The position numbers were made by a program, and so were the translations under genes. Positions 1 to 7,950 of a DNA stretch of 17,444 bases are shown here, in pieces. The notes below the pieces were generated by a model. That model worked only from the letters and a program-made list of their open reading frames with translations, did no database searches and was not told where the DNA came from. Location: NCBI GenBank assembly GCA_021163945.1, contig JAGGTC010000072.1, positions 1 through 17,444 on the forward strand, written 5' to 3'. The stretch's first letter is position 1; every line of letters starts with the position of its first letter. Origin of the DNA: Deltaproteobacteria bacterium. Lineage in GTDB: Bacteria; Desulfobacterota; Desulfofervidia; Desulfofervidales; DG-60.

Positions 1-311
1 CTCTCAATATTATCTATTGAGCCTCCTCCTAAGATTAAAGATTCCAGACCAGTGGATGCCCCAAATTCTAGAAAGTTTTCTAGGGCATATCTTTGTATTA
101 AAAATTCATTAGGGAAATTTTTGGTCTTTTTAAGTATAAGGTGTTCAAGGAGATGGGCACACCCTTCCTTCCCTACTGGGTCATACCTAGCACCACCGGC
201 CTTAAGAAGGATTCTAATGTGGGTCTCTTTGCCTTTAATCCTTTTATAAAAAATTTCTGTTCCATTTTCTAAAATTATTTTGCTGAAAGAGAAAGGTTCT
301 TTGTTTTGCAT
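1..311 (-). CDS. M16 family zinc metallopeptidase (insulinase/pitrilysin type), N-terminal fragment
   Basis: The reverse strand is open from an ATG at 311-309 to the window edge (103 codons), so this is the 5' part of a gene whose remainder lies outside. Two in-frame TAA codons lie just upstream of the ATG, so the start cannot be further out. The fragment begins with a strand-rich stretch (LENGTEIFYKR, about residues 14-24), then KAGGARYDPVGKEG, then HLLEH at residues 53-57. This is the inverted zinc motif HxxEH of M16 peptidases, in its usual place near residue 50 of the N-terminal domain. In active members a downstream Glu completes the zinc site; it would be outside the window. No strong Shine-Dalgarno sequence precedes the ATG. 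The gene is divergent from hflK with about 100 bp between them. Family assignment is fairly secure; the substrate is unknown, and an inactive paralogue cannot be excluded. Confidence 0.72.
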   Translation of the reverse strand, partial: MQNKEPFSFSKIILENGTEIFYKRIKGKETHIRILLKAGGARYDPVGKEGCAHLLEHLILKKTKNFPNEFLIQRYALENFLEFGASTGLESLILGGGSIDNIE

Positions 312-411
312 CTTTTATTAATACAATTTTAAACTGTAGAAGAAAAGGGGAAGTAACACTTGCCTCTTTTTTTATTTTTGTTAATCTATTTTAGATTTTA
401 AGGAGGATGCT

Positions 412-1428
412 ATGCCAATGGATTGGGAGGAATATTCAAGACAAAAAAAGGTCAATCTGCCCTTTGACATTGAACAGCTGCGTGAAAAATTTTCAAGATT
501 TCAAAAATTTTCGGGTCTGCCTATACTAATAGCCATTTTGATCCTAATTTGGCTGGCCTCAGGGATCTATATCGTCTCTCCAGATGAAGTGGGCGTAGTA
601 AAGAGGTTTGGCAAGATGGTAAGACAAACTGGCCCAGGGCCTCATTATCACTTGCCTTATCCCATTGAGACAGTAATAAAACCAAAAGTAACAAAGGTAC
701 AACGTCTAGAAATAGGTTTTAGGACCATAGATGTAGGTCCACCTGCAAGATACAAGAACATCCCTAAAGAATCCTTAATGCTCACTGGGGATGAAAACAT
801 TGTTAGTGTGGAATTTATCACACAGTACCGCATCAAAGACCCGGTTGCCTATCTCTTTAATGTGAAAGATATCCGCAAGACAGTAAAGGATGCAGCAGAG
901 GCGGCCATGAGGGAGATAGTGGGAAGGACATCTATTGATGAGGTGCTCACTATCGGTAAATTCCGCATTCAACAAGAGACAAAACAACTACTACAATCCA
1001 TCTTAGATCGATACCAGGCAGGGATAATGGTTATTGCTGTCCAGCTCCAAGATGTCCATCCACCTAAGGCAGTAATAGATGCCTTTAAAGATGTAGCCAG
1101 TGCCAAGGAGGATAGGAGCAAATTCATTAATGAGGCCGAGGCCTATAGGAATGATATACTGCCAAAGGCAAAGGGGGAGGCGGCCAGGATCATAAACGAG
1201 GCCATAGCATATAAAGAGACCAAGATTAGGAAGGCAAAGGGTGAAACGGCTAGATTTTTGAGTATGCTTAAAGAATATAATAAGGCACCATCTATCACTA
1301 AAAAGAGGCTTTATTTAGAAACAATTGAGAAAATTCTCTCCAAAACTAATAACATTGTAATTCCAGCAGGTACAGAGAAGATCATCCTCCCACTGGGAGA
1401 AAGGACATTGCCAAAGATTGAGAAATAG
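412..1428 (+). CDS. hflK: HflK, FtsH protease modulator (SPFH/prohibitin family)
   Basis: HflK forms a membrane complex with HflC that encloses FtsH and limits its access to membrane substrates. The 338-residue product has a short cytoplasmic N-terminus, one membrane segment at about residues 36-56, then the SPFH domain starting YIVSPDEVGVVKRFGK. A charged helical region follows (about residues 225-290, rich in KAKGEAARIINEA-type repeats) that is expected to form the coiled-coil wall. The ATG is preceded by AAGGAGG five bases upstream, one of the strongest ribosome sites in the window, consistent with the first gene of the operon. The typical Gly/Pro-rich N-terminal extension of enterobacterial HflK is absent. 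hflC follows after 9 bp. The paired order hflK-hflC makes the assignment secure. Confidence 0.95.
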   Translation: MPMDWEEYSRQKKVNLPFDIEQLREKFSRFQKFSGLPILIAILILIWLASGIYIVSPDEVGVVKRFGKMVRQTGPGPHYHLPYPIETVIKPKVTKVQRLEIGFRTIDVGPPARYKNIPKESLMLTGDENIVSVEFITQYRIKDPVAYLFNVKDIRKTVKDAAEAAMREIVGRTSIDEVLTIGKFRIQQETKQLLQSILDRYQAGIMVIAVQLQDVHPPKAVIDAFKDVASAKEDRSKFINEAEAYRNDILPKAKGEAARIINEAIAYKETKIRKAKGETARFLSMLKEYNKAPSITKKRLYLETIEKILSKTNNIVIPAGTEKIILPLGERTLPKIEK

Positions 1429-1437
1429 GAGGTAGTT

Positions 1438-2298
1438 GTGGGAAAAAAACCATGGATTATTTTAGTTGTCTTTATTCTTTTGATTCTTGGATCACAGTTT
1501 TTCTTTACTGTGGACCAGACACAACAGGCCATCTTGATCCAATTAGGAAGGCCTATTGGGGAGGTCTTTGGGCCTGGTCTTCATTTTAAAATACCATTTA
1601 TCCAACAACCAATATATTTTGAACGTCGTATCTTGGTATATGACGCTGCCCCAGCCGAAATCCTTACCAAGGACAAAAAAAATTTGGTAGTAGACAATTA
1701 TTCCAAATGGCAGATCATAGACCCATTAAAATTTTATCAGTCCGTAAAAAACATAGCAGGTGCTCAATCCCGCTTGGATGACATAATTTATTCCCAATTG
1801 CGTGTGGAACTTGGTGTTCATACATTGACTGAGGTAGTCTCAGAGGCAAGGAGTGCACTTATGGAAAAAGTTACCAAAAACTCTGATAAATTGGCCAGGA
1901 GCTATGGAATTAAGGTAATAGATGTAAGGATAAAGAGGGCAGACCTGCCTCCAGAGAACGAACGCCATGTATTTGATAGAATGAGGGCAGAGCGTGAAAG
2001 GGAGGCCAAGCGCTACCGCTCAGAGGGGAAAGAAAAGGCAATGGAGATAAGGGCAAACGCAGATCGTGAAAAGGCCATAATCCTGGCAGAGGCCTATCAG
2101 AAGGCAGAAAAGATCAGGGGAGAAGGGGATATGGAGGCAATAAAGATATACGCAGAGGCCATTAAAAAGGGAGAAAAATTCTATAATTTTATCCGTTCCC
2201 TAGAGGCATATAAGAAGGGGCTAAATAACGGAAAGACTACATTTGTCCTCACACCAGATAGTGAATTTCTAAAATTTATTGAGCTAAAGGGAAAATAG
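1438..2298 (+). CDS. hflC: HflC, FtsH protease modulator (SPFH family)
   Basis: This is the partner of HflK in the HflKC-FtsH complex at the cytoplasmic membrane. The 286-residue product has an N-terminal membrane anchor at about residues 5-23, directly followed by FTVDQTQQAILIQLGRPIGE, the start of the SPFH domain. A central GVHTLTEVVSEAR segment and a long charged helix (about residues 175-245) with repeated EREREAKRYRSEGKEKA-like sequence follow. The start is GTG, supported by AGGAGGT at 1427-1433, which overlaps the hflK stop codon. This indicates translational coupling and a fixed ratio of the two subunits. The length and C-terminal FVLTPDSEFLKF agree with the family. Confidence 0.95.
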   Translation: MGKKPWIILVVFILLILGSQFFFTVDQTQQAILIQLGRPIGEVFGPGLHFKIPFIQQPIYFERRILVYDAAPAEILTKDKKNLVVDNYSKWQIIDPLKFYQSVKNIAGAQSRLDDIIYSQLRVELGVHTLTEVVSEARSALMEKVTKNSDKLARSYGIKVIDVRIKRADLPPENERHVFDRMRAEREREAKRYRSEGKEKAMEIRANADREKAIILAEAYQKAEKIRGEGDMEAIKIYAEAIKKGEKFYNFIRSLEAYKKGLNNGKTTFVLTPDSEFLKFIELKGK

Positions 2299-2314
2299 TA
2301 TTTTGGAGGAGATT

Positions 2315-2485
2315 ATGGTAGAGACAATTCATATAAATACTACAAAGAGGACACAGCTAATAGATATTACCTCCATCACAACAATCATAGAGAATGGCCA
2401 TTTGTCACTAGGGACATGGCAGGGGATCTTCTTTTGTGAGTTTGATGGGCCAAGAAATAGAAGGGTTCTTGTGAAGATCTTTTAG
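2315..2485 (+). pseudogene. Internally deleted YjbQ/UPF0047 family remnant or mini-protein
   Basis: This 56-codon frame joins the two ends of a YjbQ (UPF0047) protein. The first 19 residues (VETIHINTTKRTQLIDIT) match the usual N-terminus. The last 30 or so (LSLGTWQGIFFCEFDGPR, then RRVLVKIF) match the usual C-terminus. Full-length members have about 130-140 residues. The central part with the conserved HTTAGVTINE and EGNSDAH segments is missing, about 75-80 residues, without loss of frame. The ATG at 2315 has GGAGG at 2305-2309 with five bases between, so the signal for translation is intact. A TTG at 2303 overlaps that site and is unlikely to be the start. The frame sits between hflC (16 bp) and plsC (1 bp), so it is co-transcribed. 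The conserved histidines are gone, so catalytic activity is not expected. Either it is a decayed gene kept in frame by the operon, or it is a small protein with another role. Confidence 0.7.
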
Positions 2486-2486
2486 G

Positions 2487-3203
2487 ATGCTACGTTTTAT
2501 CTTTGTATTTGTTTTTATAGCCATACTAACTATTTTCCTTTGCCCATTTACGGTAATTGCCGGCCTCCTGCCCAAGGTAAGGGATAGGGTATGCTATATT
2601 GCAGCAAAAATTTGGGCAAAGGCCATCATTTTTGTAAGTGGTGTAAAAGTAAGTGTAAAGGGCCTAGAAAATATAGATAAAAATGGCCCATATGTCTTTG
2701 CTATGAATCATCAAAGCTACTTTGATATCTTTTCTATCCTATCTATCCTACCAGTAAAGTCTAAGTGGATGGCAAAGAAGGAGCTATTTTATATCCCATT
2801 TTTGGGCTGGGCCATGAAGTCTTGCGATTTCATCCCAGTAGACCGAAAAAGGGCAAAAAGTGCATATAAGGCCCTAAAAAGGGGATTAGAATTGATCAAT
2901 CAAGGTAATTCCATCATTATCTTTCCAGAGGGTACCCGCAGCAGGGATGGTCGTATTGGGCCCTTTAAGACAGGCGGGATTATACTAGCACTTAGGTCAA
3001 ATAGGCCTATTGTCCCTGTAACTATTATAGGAACTAGACATATCCTACCTAAGGGGGGTCGCTTTATAAGGCCAGGTCATGTTAAGATTATCATTGATAA
3101 GCCCATTTCTACAAAAAATTATAAGGAGACAGAAAAGGAAAAACTGGCGAATACACTAAGGGAGATAATTGTTAAAAATTATGAAATGGAGAGACATTTT
3201 TAG
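2487..3203 (+). CDS. plsC: 1-acyl-sn-glycerol-3-phosphate acyltransferase (PlsC)
   Basis: PlsC transfers an acyl chain to position 2 of lysophosphatidate, giving phosphatidate, the substrate of CdsA encoded two genes downstream. The 238-residue product starts with one or two membrane segments (about residues 2-26 and 38-52). Catalytic motif I is NHQSYFD at residues 74-80 (NHx4D). Motif III, FPEGTRS, lies at 146-152, and a later VPVTIIGT block fits motif IV. The start lies one base after the stop of the YjbQ remnant, and the stop directly abuts the uppS start, so translation is probably coupled throughout. Length and motif spacing are standard for the family. Acyl-donor type (acyl-CoA or acyl-ACP) cannot be read from the sequence. 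Confidence 0.93.
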   Translation: MLRFIFVFVFIAILTIFLCPFTVIAGLLPKVRDRVCYIAAKIWAKAIIFVSGVKVSVKGLENIDKNGPYVFAMNHQSYFDIFSILSILPVKSKWMAKKELFYIPFLGWAMKSCDFIPVDRKRAKSAYKALKRGLELINQGNSIIIFPEGTRSRDGRIGPFKTGGIILALRSNRPIVPVTIIGTRHILPKGGRFIRPGHVKIIIDKPISTKNYKETEKEKLANTLREIIVKNYEMERHF

Positions 3204-3932
3204 ATGGAGGGCCTAATTAAGGAGAAACTGCCAAAACATGTAGCAATCATTATGGATGGAAATGGCCGCTGGGCAAAAAAACACGGTAAGCCCAGAATTG
3301 AGGGACACCTAGAGGGGGTAAAATCTGTAAGAGAGATAGTAGAAACAGCAAGGGAGTTAGGTATTAAGGTCCTCACACTTTATGCCTTTTCTTATGAAAA
3401 TTGGCAAAGGCCAAAAGAGGAAATCTCTGCCTTAATGGAGCTTCTCAATAAATATCTAAATGATGAATTGGAAAATATGTTAAAGAATGATATTCAACTT
3501 ATGGCCATAGGAGAACTGGATCTACTTCCTACCGACACATACAATATCCTTAAAGAAACCATCAAAAAGACAAAAGATTGTAAAGGTATGATATTAAATT
3601 TGGCCTTAAGCTATGGGGGTAGACAAGAGATTATACAGGCAACAAAGAGGTTGGTTAAGGCAACATTGGCGGGTAGGATTAACATTGGCGACATCAGCCC
3701 CTCTTTGTTTGGAAAGTATCTCTATACAGCGGGCCTCCCTGATCCTGATTTGCTTATCAGGACAAGTGGGGAAATGCGTATAAGCAATTTCCTCCTCTGG
3801 CAATTGGCCTATACCGAGATCTATATTACCCCTATTTTTTGGCCAGAATTTCGCCGTGCCCAATTCATTGAGGCACTTAAGGCATACCAATTGAGGAATA
3901 GGCGTTTTGGCAAGATACCTGAACAAGAATAA
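3204..3932 (+). CDS. uppS: Undecaprenyl diphosphate synthase (cis-isoprenyl transferase)
   Basis: UppS condenses isopentenyl diphosphate units onto farnesyl diphosphate in cis, making the lipid carrier for peptidoglycan and surface polysaccharides. The 242-residue protein has the diagnostic MDGNGRWAKK at residues 17-26, with the essential Asp at 18. It also has TLYAFSYENWQRP in the first third, and RTSGEMRISNFLLWQ with FWPEF near the C-terminus. The ATG follows the plsC stop codon without a gap. The 3' end overlaps cdsA by 26 bp. Clustering with dxr (isoprenoid precursor synthesis) and cdsA is a classic bacterial arrangement. Confidence 0.96.
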   Translation: MEGLIKEKLPKHVAIIMDGNGRWAKKHGKPRIEGHLEGVKSVREIVETARELGIKVLTLYAFSYENWQRPKEEISALMELLNKYLNDELENMLKNDIQLMAIGELDLLPTDTYNILKETIKKTKDCKGMILNLALSYGGRQEIIQATKRLVKATLAGRINIGDISPSLFGKYLYTAGLPDPDLLIRTSGEMRISNFLLWQLAYTEIYITPIFWPEFRRAQFIEALKAYQLRNRRFGKIPEQE

Positions 3933-4719
3933 GGCCCACAGAAGGCGTATCATCACTGCCACTATTGGTTTACCTATAGTCTTTTATATTCTACTGTTTG
4001 CCCCCTATTTGGTCTTCTCTCTCTTTGTACTTGCCATTGGAGTAATCTCTGCTTATGAACACTATAGCCTTTGGGGTCTTAAGTCAAAAAAAATTTTGTT
4101 TTGGGGTCATGTATTTTTAAGTGCATGTCTAATTTTATACTTTGCCTTTGACCCTTATCATTTAACAGGCCTTAATCTATTTGTTTTGATCTCTAGTCTC
4201 TATTTCATACTCATCTATAGGTATACCCCACAACAACTTTCACTGCTTCCCATCTGTATATTTGGTTTAATTTACCCCAATCTCTTTTTGGCACATGCCT
4301 TCCTTATAAGGGCCTTGCCCAAGGGGAAAATATGGCTTTTTTGGATATTATTGACGGTATTTGCTAGTGATACAGGTGCATTTTATGTAGGAAATCTCTT
4401 TGGTAGGCACAAACTCTATGAGCAATTAAGCCCAGGGAAGACCTGGGAGGGTGGAATTGGTGGGATCCTCTCTGCCATCCTCCTTGGTTTTATAGGCCTT
4501 ATATGGCTTCCCATATCTTTGGAGAAGATTCTATTTTTGTCACTGATTATAGCAATTTCAGGACAAATAGGTGACCTATTTGAATCTGCCATTAAAAGAC
4601 ATGCAAGGTGTAAGGACTCAGGCCATATACTGCCTGGGCATGGGGGGATGCTAGATAGAATAGATGCTTTATTATTTGTCCTACCTGTATTATATTATAT
4701 TTTGTTATGGATGAGATAA
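3907..4719 (+). CDS. cdsA: Phosphatidate cytidylyltransferase (CDP-diacylglycerol synthase)
   Basis: CdsA converts phosphatidate and CTP to CDP-diacylglycerol, the branch-point precursor of phospholipids, used downstream by PssA in this window. The 270-residue protein has seven or eight hydrophobic segments. The family signature near the C-terminus reads SAIKRHARCKDSGHILPGHG with GGMLDRID following, and SDTGAFYVGNLFGRHK lies before it. The proposed start is TTG at 3907 inside uppS, supported by GAGGA at 3893-3897 at a suitable distance. The N-terminal residues RRRIITATIGLPIVF fit the family. It overlaps uppS by 26 bp and dxr by 13 bp. The exact start is less certain than the identity. Confidence 0.93.
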   Translation: MARYLNKNKAHRRRIITATIGLPIVFYILLFAPYLVFSLFVLAIGVISAYEHYSLWGLKSKKILFWGHVFLSACLILYFAFDPYHLTGLNLFVLISSLYFILIYRYTPQQLSLLPICIFGLIYPNLFLAHAFLIRALPKGKIWLFWILLTVFASDTGAFYVGNLFGRHKLYEQLSPGKTWEGGIGGILSAILLGFIGLIWLPISLEKILFLSLIIAISGQIGDLFESAIKRHARCKDSGHILPGHGGMLDRIDALLFVLPVLYYILLWMR

Positions 4720-5876
4720 GGTACTTAAGTATCCTAGGTTCTACAGGCTCTGTTGGGAGGCAGTCCTTAGATATAATAGGTCTTTTTCCCAAAAGATTTA
4801 AGGTAATTGCCTTGGGTGCAGGAAAAAATCTGTCTCTTTTACAAGCACAGATCAAAAAGTTTCAACCCCAATTGGTCTGTGTAATGAATAAGGAGCTAGC
4901 CAATAGATTGAGCCTCAATCTACCCAAAGATAAACACCCCAAGATAGTCTATGGACAAGATGGATATGAAGAAATAGCAACACTGCCCAAGGTAGATATG
5001 GTTGTTTCTGCTATGGTGGGGATAAGTGGACTAAGGCCTACCTTGGCGGCTATTGAGGCAGGGAAGACTGTAATCTTGGCGAATAAGGAATCACTAGTGG
5101 CAGGAGGTGCATTAATAGTAGGTGCATTAAAAAGAGAAAAACAGATATTGCCTATAGACAGTGAACATAGTGCCATTTTTCAGCTCTTGCATAATCAAAA
5201 GAGGGCCCATTTAAAAAGGATTATCCTAACGGCCTCAGGTGGCCCATTTTGGAACCTAAAAAAGGAGGAACTTAGTAAGGTAACGCCAGAGATGACCTTA
5301 GAGCACCCCAATTGGTCTATGGGAGAAAAGATCAGTGTAGACTCAGCCACCCTAATGAATAAGGGGCTAGAGGTCATAGAGGCAAAATGGTTGTTTGATG
5401 TACCACTCTCTAAAATAGATATTGCTATTCACCCCCAAAGCATTGTTCACTCCTTGATAGAACTGACCGATGGGACTATTATGGCCCATCTTGGTGTACC
5501 TGATATGCATTTGCCCATTGCCTTTGCACTCAATTACCCAGAGCGTTTTCCAATAAATATCTCACCCCTTGACCTATTTTCCCAACCACTTACATTCTTT
5601 CCACCGGATTTTGAGAGGTTTCCATGTTTGCATTTGGCCTTAGAAGCGGCTAGAATAGGTGGGACAATGCCTGCAGTATTAAGCGCCGCAGATGAAGTGG
5701 CCACAGAGGCATTTTTAAATAGAAAAATTGAATTTACTGATATTCCTAAGCTCATTGCCTCAGTTATGGAGAGACATGAGACTATTGCCTCAATCTCCTT
5801 AGAGACCATCCTTGCTGTAGATAAATGGGCAAGGGATGAGGCAGAAAAGTGGATAAGAAGGCATATGGGGGTATAA
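4707..5876 (+). CDS. dxr: 1-deoxy-D-xylulose 5-phosphate reductoisomerase
   Basis: Dxr carries out the NADPH-dependent rearrangement and reduction of deoxyxylulose phosphate to methylerythritol phosphate, the committed step of the MEP isoprenoid pathway that feeds UppS. The 389-residue product has the nucleotide-binding ILGSTGSVG at residues 9-17 and ANKESLVAGG at about 125-134. Metal ligands are predicted at Asp151 and Glu153 (in DSEHSAIFQ) and Glu222 (in MNKGLEVIEA). The flexible-loop sequence HPNWSMGEKISVDSATLMNK lies at 200-219. The ATG lies within the end of cdsA (13-bp overlap) and has no clear Shine-Dalgarno sequence, so coupled re-initiation is likely. All expected active-site residues appear intact. 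Confidence 0.97.
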   Translation: MDEIRYLSILGSTGSVGRQSLDIIGLFPKRFKVIALGAGKNLSLLQAQIKKFQPQLVCVMNKELANRLSLNLPKDKHPKIVYGQDGYEEIATLPKVDMVVSAMVGISGLRPTLAAIEAGKTVILANKESLVAGGALIVGALKREKQILPIDSEHSAIFQLLHNQKRAHLKRIILTASGGPFWNLKKEELSKVTPEMTLEHPNWSMGEKISVDSATLMNKGLEVIEAKWLFDVPLSKIDIAIHPQSIVHSLIELTDGTIMAHLGVPDMHLPIAFALNYPERFPINISPLDLFSQPLTFFPPDFERFPCLHLALEAARIGGTMPAVLSAADEVATEAFLNRKIEFTDIPKLIASVMERHETIASISLETILAVDKWARDEAEKWIRRHMGV

Positions 5877-5877
5877 A

Positions 5878-6948
5878 TTGGCTATATTTTGGACTATAGT
5901 AATCATAGGCCTACTTATATTTGTTCATGAAGGTGGGCACTTCTTAGTAGCTAGGTGGTGTGGGGTTTGTGTAAGAAAGTTTTCTTTAGGATTTGGCCCC
6001 AAGGTGGTTGGAAAAAGGATTGGGAAGACAGAGTATATCATATCCGCTATACCATTTGGTGGCTATGTAAAACTCCTTGGTGAATCACCAAATGAAAGGA
6101 TCTCAAAAGAAGAGGTATACCATGCATTTATCCATCAGCCCCTCTTAAAACGCACCTTGATTGTCATAGCAGGGCCAGTGGCAAACCTTCTTTTTGCCAT
6201 AGTTATTTTTGTATTCTTGTTCATGCTCTATGGATACCCCCACCTTATCCCAAAGATAGCTGAGGTGCAAAAGGGCTCACCTGCTGCATTAGCAGGCATT
6301 AAGGCAGGTGATATAGTCATCTCTGTAAATGATAAAGCAATAAATACCTGGGAGGAGCTAGCAAGCAAGATTCAAAATAGCAAGGGGCCTTTAAATATAA
6401 AGGTTAAAAGAGATAAAAAAATTATTAGTTTAATAGTAAGCCCAAAGTTAGAGAAGACAAAAAATATCTTTGGTGAGGAGATTAGACGGCCTATTATTGG
6501 CATTGTTGCCTCTGGTGAAATAGAGACGGAACACCTTTTACCTTGGCAGGCAGTTATAAAGGCCTTTGTCCAGACATATGCCATTACAAAACTCACCTTC
6601 GTTACCATAGAAAAGCTCATTTCAGGAAAGATCTCACTAAAGACACTAGCAGGGCCTATTGGCATTGCCCAACTTGCCACACAGAGGGCCGAGGCAGGTC
6701 TTGCTGTCCTTTGGTCCTTTGCCGCACTGCTCTCTATTAATTTAGGGGTCCTCAATCTACTTCCCATCCCCATTTTGGATGGAGGTCATCTGCTTTTCTA
6801 TCTAATCGAGTTTATAAAGAAAAAACCACTAAATATAAAGACGATGGAGATTGCCCAAAATGTTGGTTTGGCTATATTGATCTTACTTATGCTCTTGGTA
6901 ACATACAATGACATCATAAGGATTGTGAAGAGGTCCTTTTTTCCATGA
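5878..6948 (+). CDS. rseP: RseP-type intramembrane site-2 zinc metalloprotease
   Basis: RseP cleaves transmembrane segments of anti-sigma factors and leftover signal peptides within the cytoplasmic membrane. In the 356-residue product the first membrane segment carries FVHEGGHFLVAR, with HExxH at residues 17-21. The third zinc ligand is expected at Asp301 in LNLLPIPILDGGH. A single PDZ domain lies at about residues 115-185 (SPAALAGIKAGDIVISVND), whereas Escherichia coli RseP has two. A last membrane segment is at about 330-344. The start is TTG, one base after the dxr stop. It places HExxH at the usual distance from the N-terminus, and no earlier start is possible without overlapping dxr. The HEGGH form differs from the more common HELGH but keeps all ligands. 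Confidence 0.94.
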   Translation: MAIFWTIVIIGLLIFVHEGGHFLVARWCGVCVRKFSLGFGPKVVGKRIGKTEYIISAIPFGGYVKLLGESPNERISKEEVYHAFIHQPLLKRTLIVIAGPVANLLFAIVIFVFLFMLYGYPHLIPKIAEVQKGSPAALAGIKAGDIVISVNDKAINTWEELASKIQNSKGPLNIKVKRDKKIISLIVSPKLEKTKNIFGEEIRRPIIGIVASGEIETEHLLPWQAVIKAFVQTYAITKLTFVTIEKLISGKISLKTLAGPIGIAQLATQRAEAGLAVLWSFAALLSINLGVLNLLPIPILDGGHLLFYLIEFIKKKPLNIKTMEIAQNVGLAILILLMLLVTYNDIIRIVKRSFFP

Positions 6949-7640
6949 ATATCATGGCCATAGACACCTCAACCCAACTTGGTACAGTAGCCTTGGTGAA
7001 GGATGGAAGGCTATTAGGGCAAATTGATTTAGACCTCCCCATTACCCATACAAAAAGGATCTTTAAAACCATTGATATCTTGTTAAAATTTACAGGTATT
7101 ACCCTGTCAGAAATAGGGGCCTTTGCCATTACAAAGGGCCCGGGTAGCTTTACAGGTATACGTATTGGGATAACTACTGTAAAGGGGCTGGCCTATGCCT
7201 TAGATAAGCCAATAGTCTCAGTAACCACATTAGATGCACTGGCATGGAACTTTGTATTTTCTCCCTACCTCATCTGCCCTATGATAGATGCCAAAAAAAA
7301 TGAGGTGTTCTCTGCATTATATATATCAAAACAAGGCAAATTAGAGAGAATCTCCCCCTACTACAGTATAAGGCCACTTAATCTGATAAAGGGGATTAGG
7401 AGAAAGACTATATTTGCAGGTACAGGTGTATTAGTCTATAAAGGCCTGATAGAAAGAAAGATGAAGGACCTAGCAATCTTTCCACCTCATCACCTAAATC
7501 GTATTCAAGCAGAGGTCATTGGCCGCATAGCCCTAGAAAAGATCAAGAGAGGAGAAATAGAAGATAAAATGAATTTAACCCCATTTTATATAAGACCATC
7601 AGATGCAGAACTAAGTCTCAAGAGGCATGATAAACATTAA
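6945..7640 (+). CDS. tsaB: tRNA N6-threonylcarbamoyladenosine biosynthesis protein TsaB
   Basis: TsaB is the non-catalytic, ASKHA-fold partner of TsaD (with TsaE) in forming t6A37 on tRNAs that read ANN codons. The 231-residue product begins MAIDTSTQLGTVALV and contains KGPGSFTGIRIGITTVKGLA, the most recognisable TsaB block, followed by VTTLDALA. The start overlaps the rseP stop as ATGA, which supports coupling. It is the last gene of the first operon: 79 bp with a promoter candidate separate it from the next gene. Length is typical of the family. A TsaD assignment is excluded by the short length and the lack of the TsaD metal-binding histidines. Confidence 0.93.
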   Translation: MNIMAIDTSTQLGTVALVKDGRLLGQIDLDLPITHTKRIFKTIDILLKFTGITLSEIGAFAITKGPGSFTGIRIGITTVKGLAYALDKPIVSVTTLDALAWNFVFSPYLICPMIDAKKNEVFSALYISKQGKLERISPYYSIRPLNLIKGIRRKTIFAGTGVLVYKGLIERKMKDLAIFPPHHLNRIQAEVIGRIALEKIKRGEIEDKMNLTPFYIRPSDAELSLKRHDKH

Positions 7641-7670
7641 AAATAAAATAAAGATATTGAGTATACCAAC

Positions 7671-7699
7671 TTGACATATGCATTATTTACCTATAAAAC
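7671..7699 (+). promoter_or_regulatory. Sigma-70-like promoter candidate upstream of the DUF465-ilv operon
   Basis: A perfect -35 box TTGACA lies at 7671-7676. Downstream, TATAAA at 7692-7697 (15-bp spacer) or the overlapping TAAAAC at 7694-7699 (17-bp spacer) could serve as -10. It sits in the only sizeable gap between tsaB and the DUF465 gene, about 20 bp before that gene's ribosome site. No attenuator or leader peptide is visible after it, so control of the ilv genes by leader attenuation is not apparent here. Confidence 0.5.
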
Positions 7700-7719
7700 T
7701 CTTTGTTTAGGAGGAGGCA

Positions 7720-7950
7720 ATGGAGGAAAGGGATAAGGCCCTGATTGAGAGGCTTATCAATCATGATGAGACCTTACGTAAATATTGGGAGGAGCATTTA
7801 GAATTGGAAAAAAAGATAGAAGAATATAACAAGCGTCTATACCTTACACCAGAGGAGGAATTAGAAAAAAAGAGGCTTAAAAAAATAAAGTTAGCAGGGA
7901 AGGATAAGATTGAGGCAATTTTGGCAAAATATAGGAAAGAGATAAAATGA
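7720..7950 (+). CDS. DUF465 (YdcH-like) small helical protein
   Basis: This is a 76-residue, highly charged, almost entirely helical protein. The pattern fits DUF465: a first helix ending HDETLRKYWEEHLELEKKIEE, a short linker LYLTPEEELEKK, then the family-typical LKKIKLAGKDKIEAIL in the second helix. The function of the family is not established; members are small helical hairpins. The ATG follows AGGAGG with good spacing. It is the first gene after the promoter candidate and overlaps ilvB as ATGA, so it is translated together with acetolactate synthase. A DUF465 gene before ilvB recurs in related bacteria to my recollection, but a functional link is only inferred. Confidence 0.8.
   Translation: MEERDKALIERLINHDETLRKYWEEHLELEKKIEEYNKRLYLTPEEELEKKRLKKIKLAGKDKIEAILAKYRKEIK

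Noticed and set aside
360..387. Promoter candidate TTGCCT-16 bp-TAATCT before hflK
   Set aside because: Only weak matches to both boxes in a T-rich region; several equally poor alternatives exist, so no call was made.
2303..2314. TTG start for the YjbQ remnant
   Set aside because: The TTG lies at the ribosome site GGAGG itself; ATG at 2315 has proper spacing and matches the family N-terminus.
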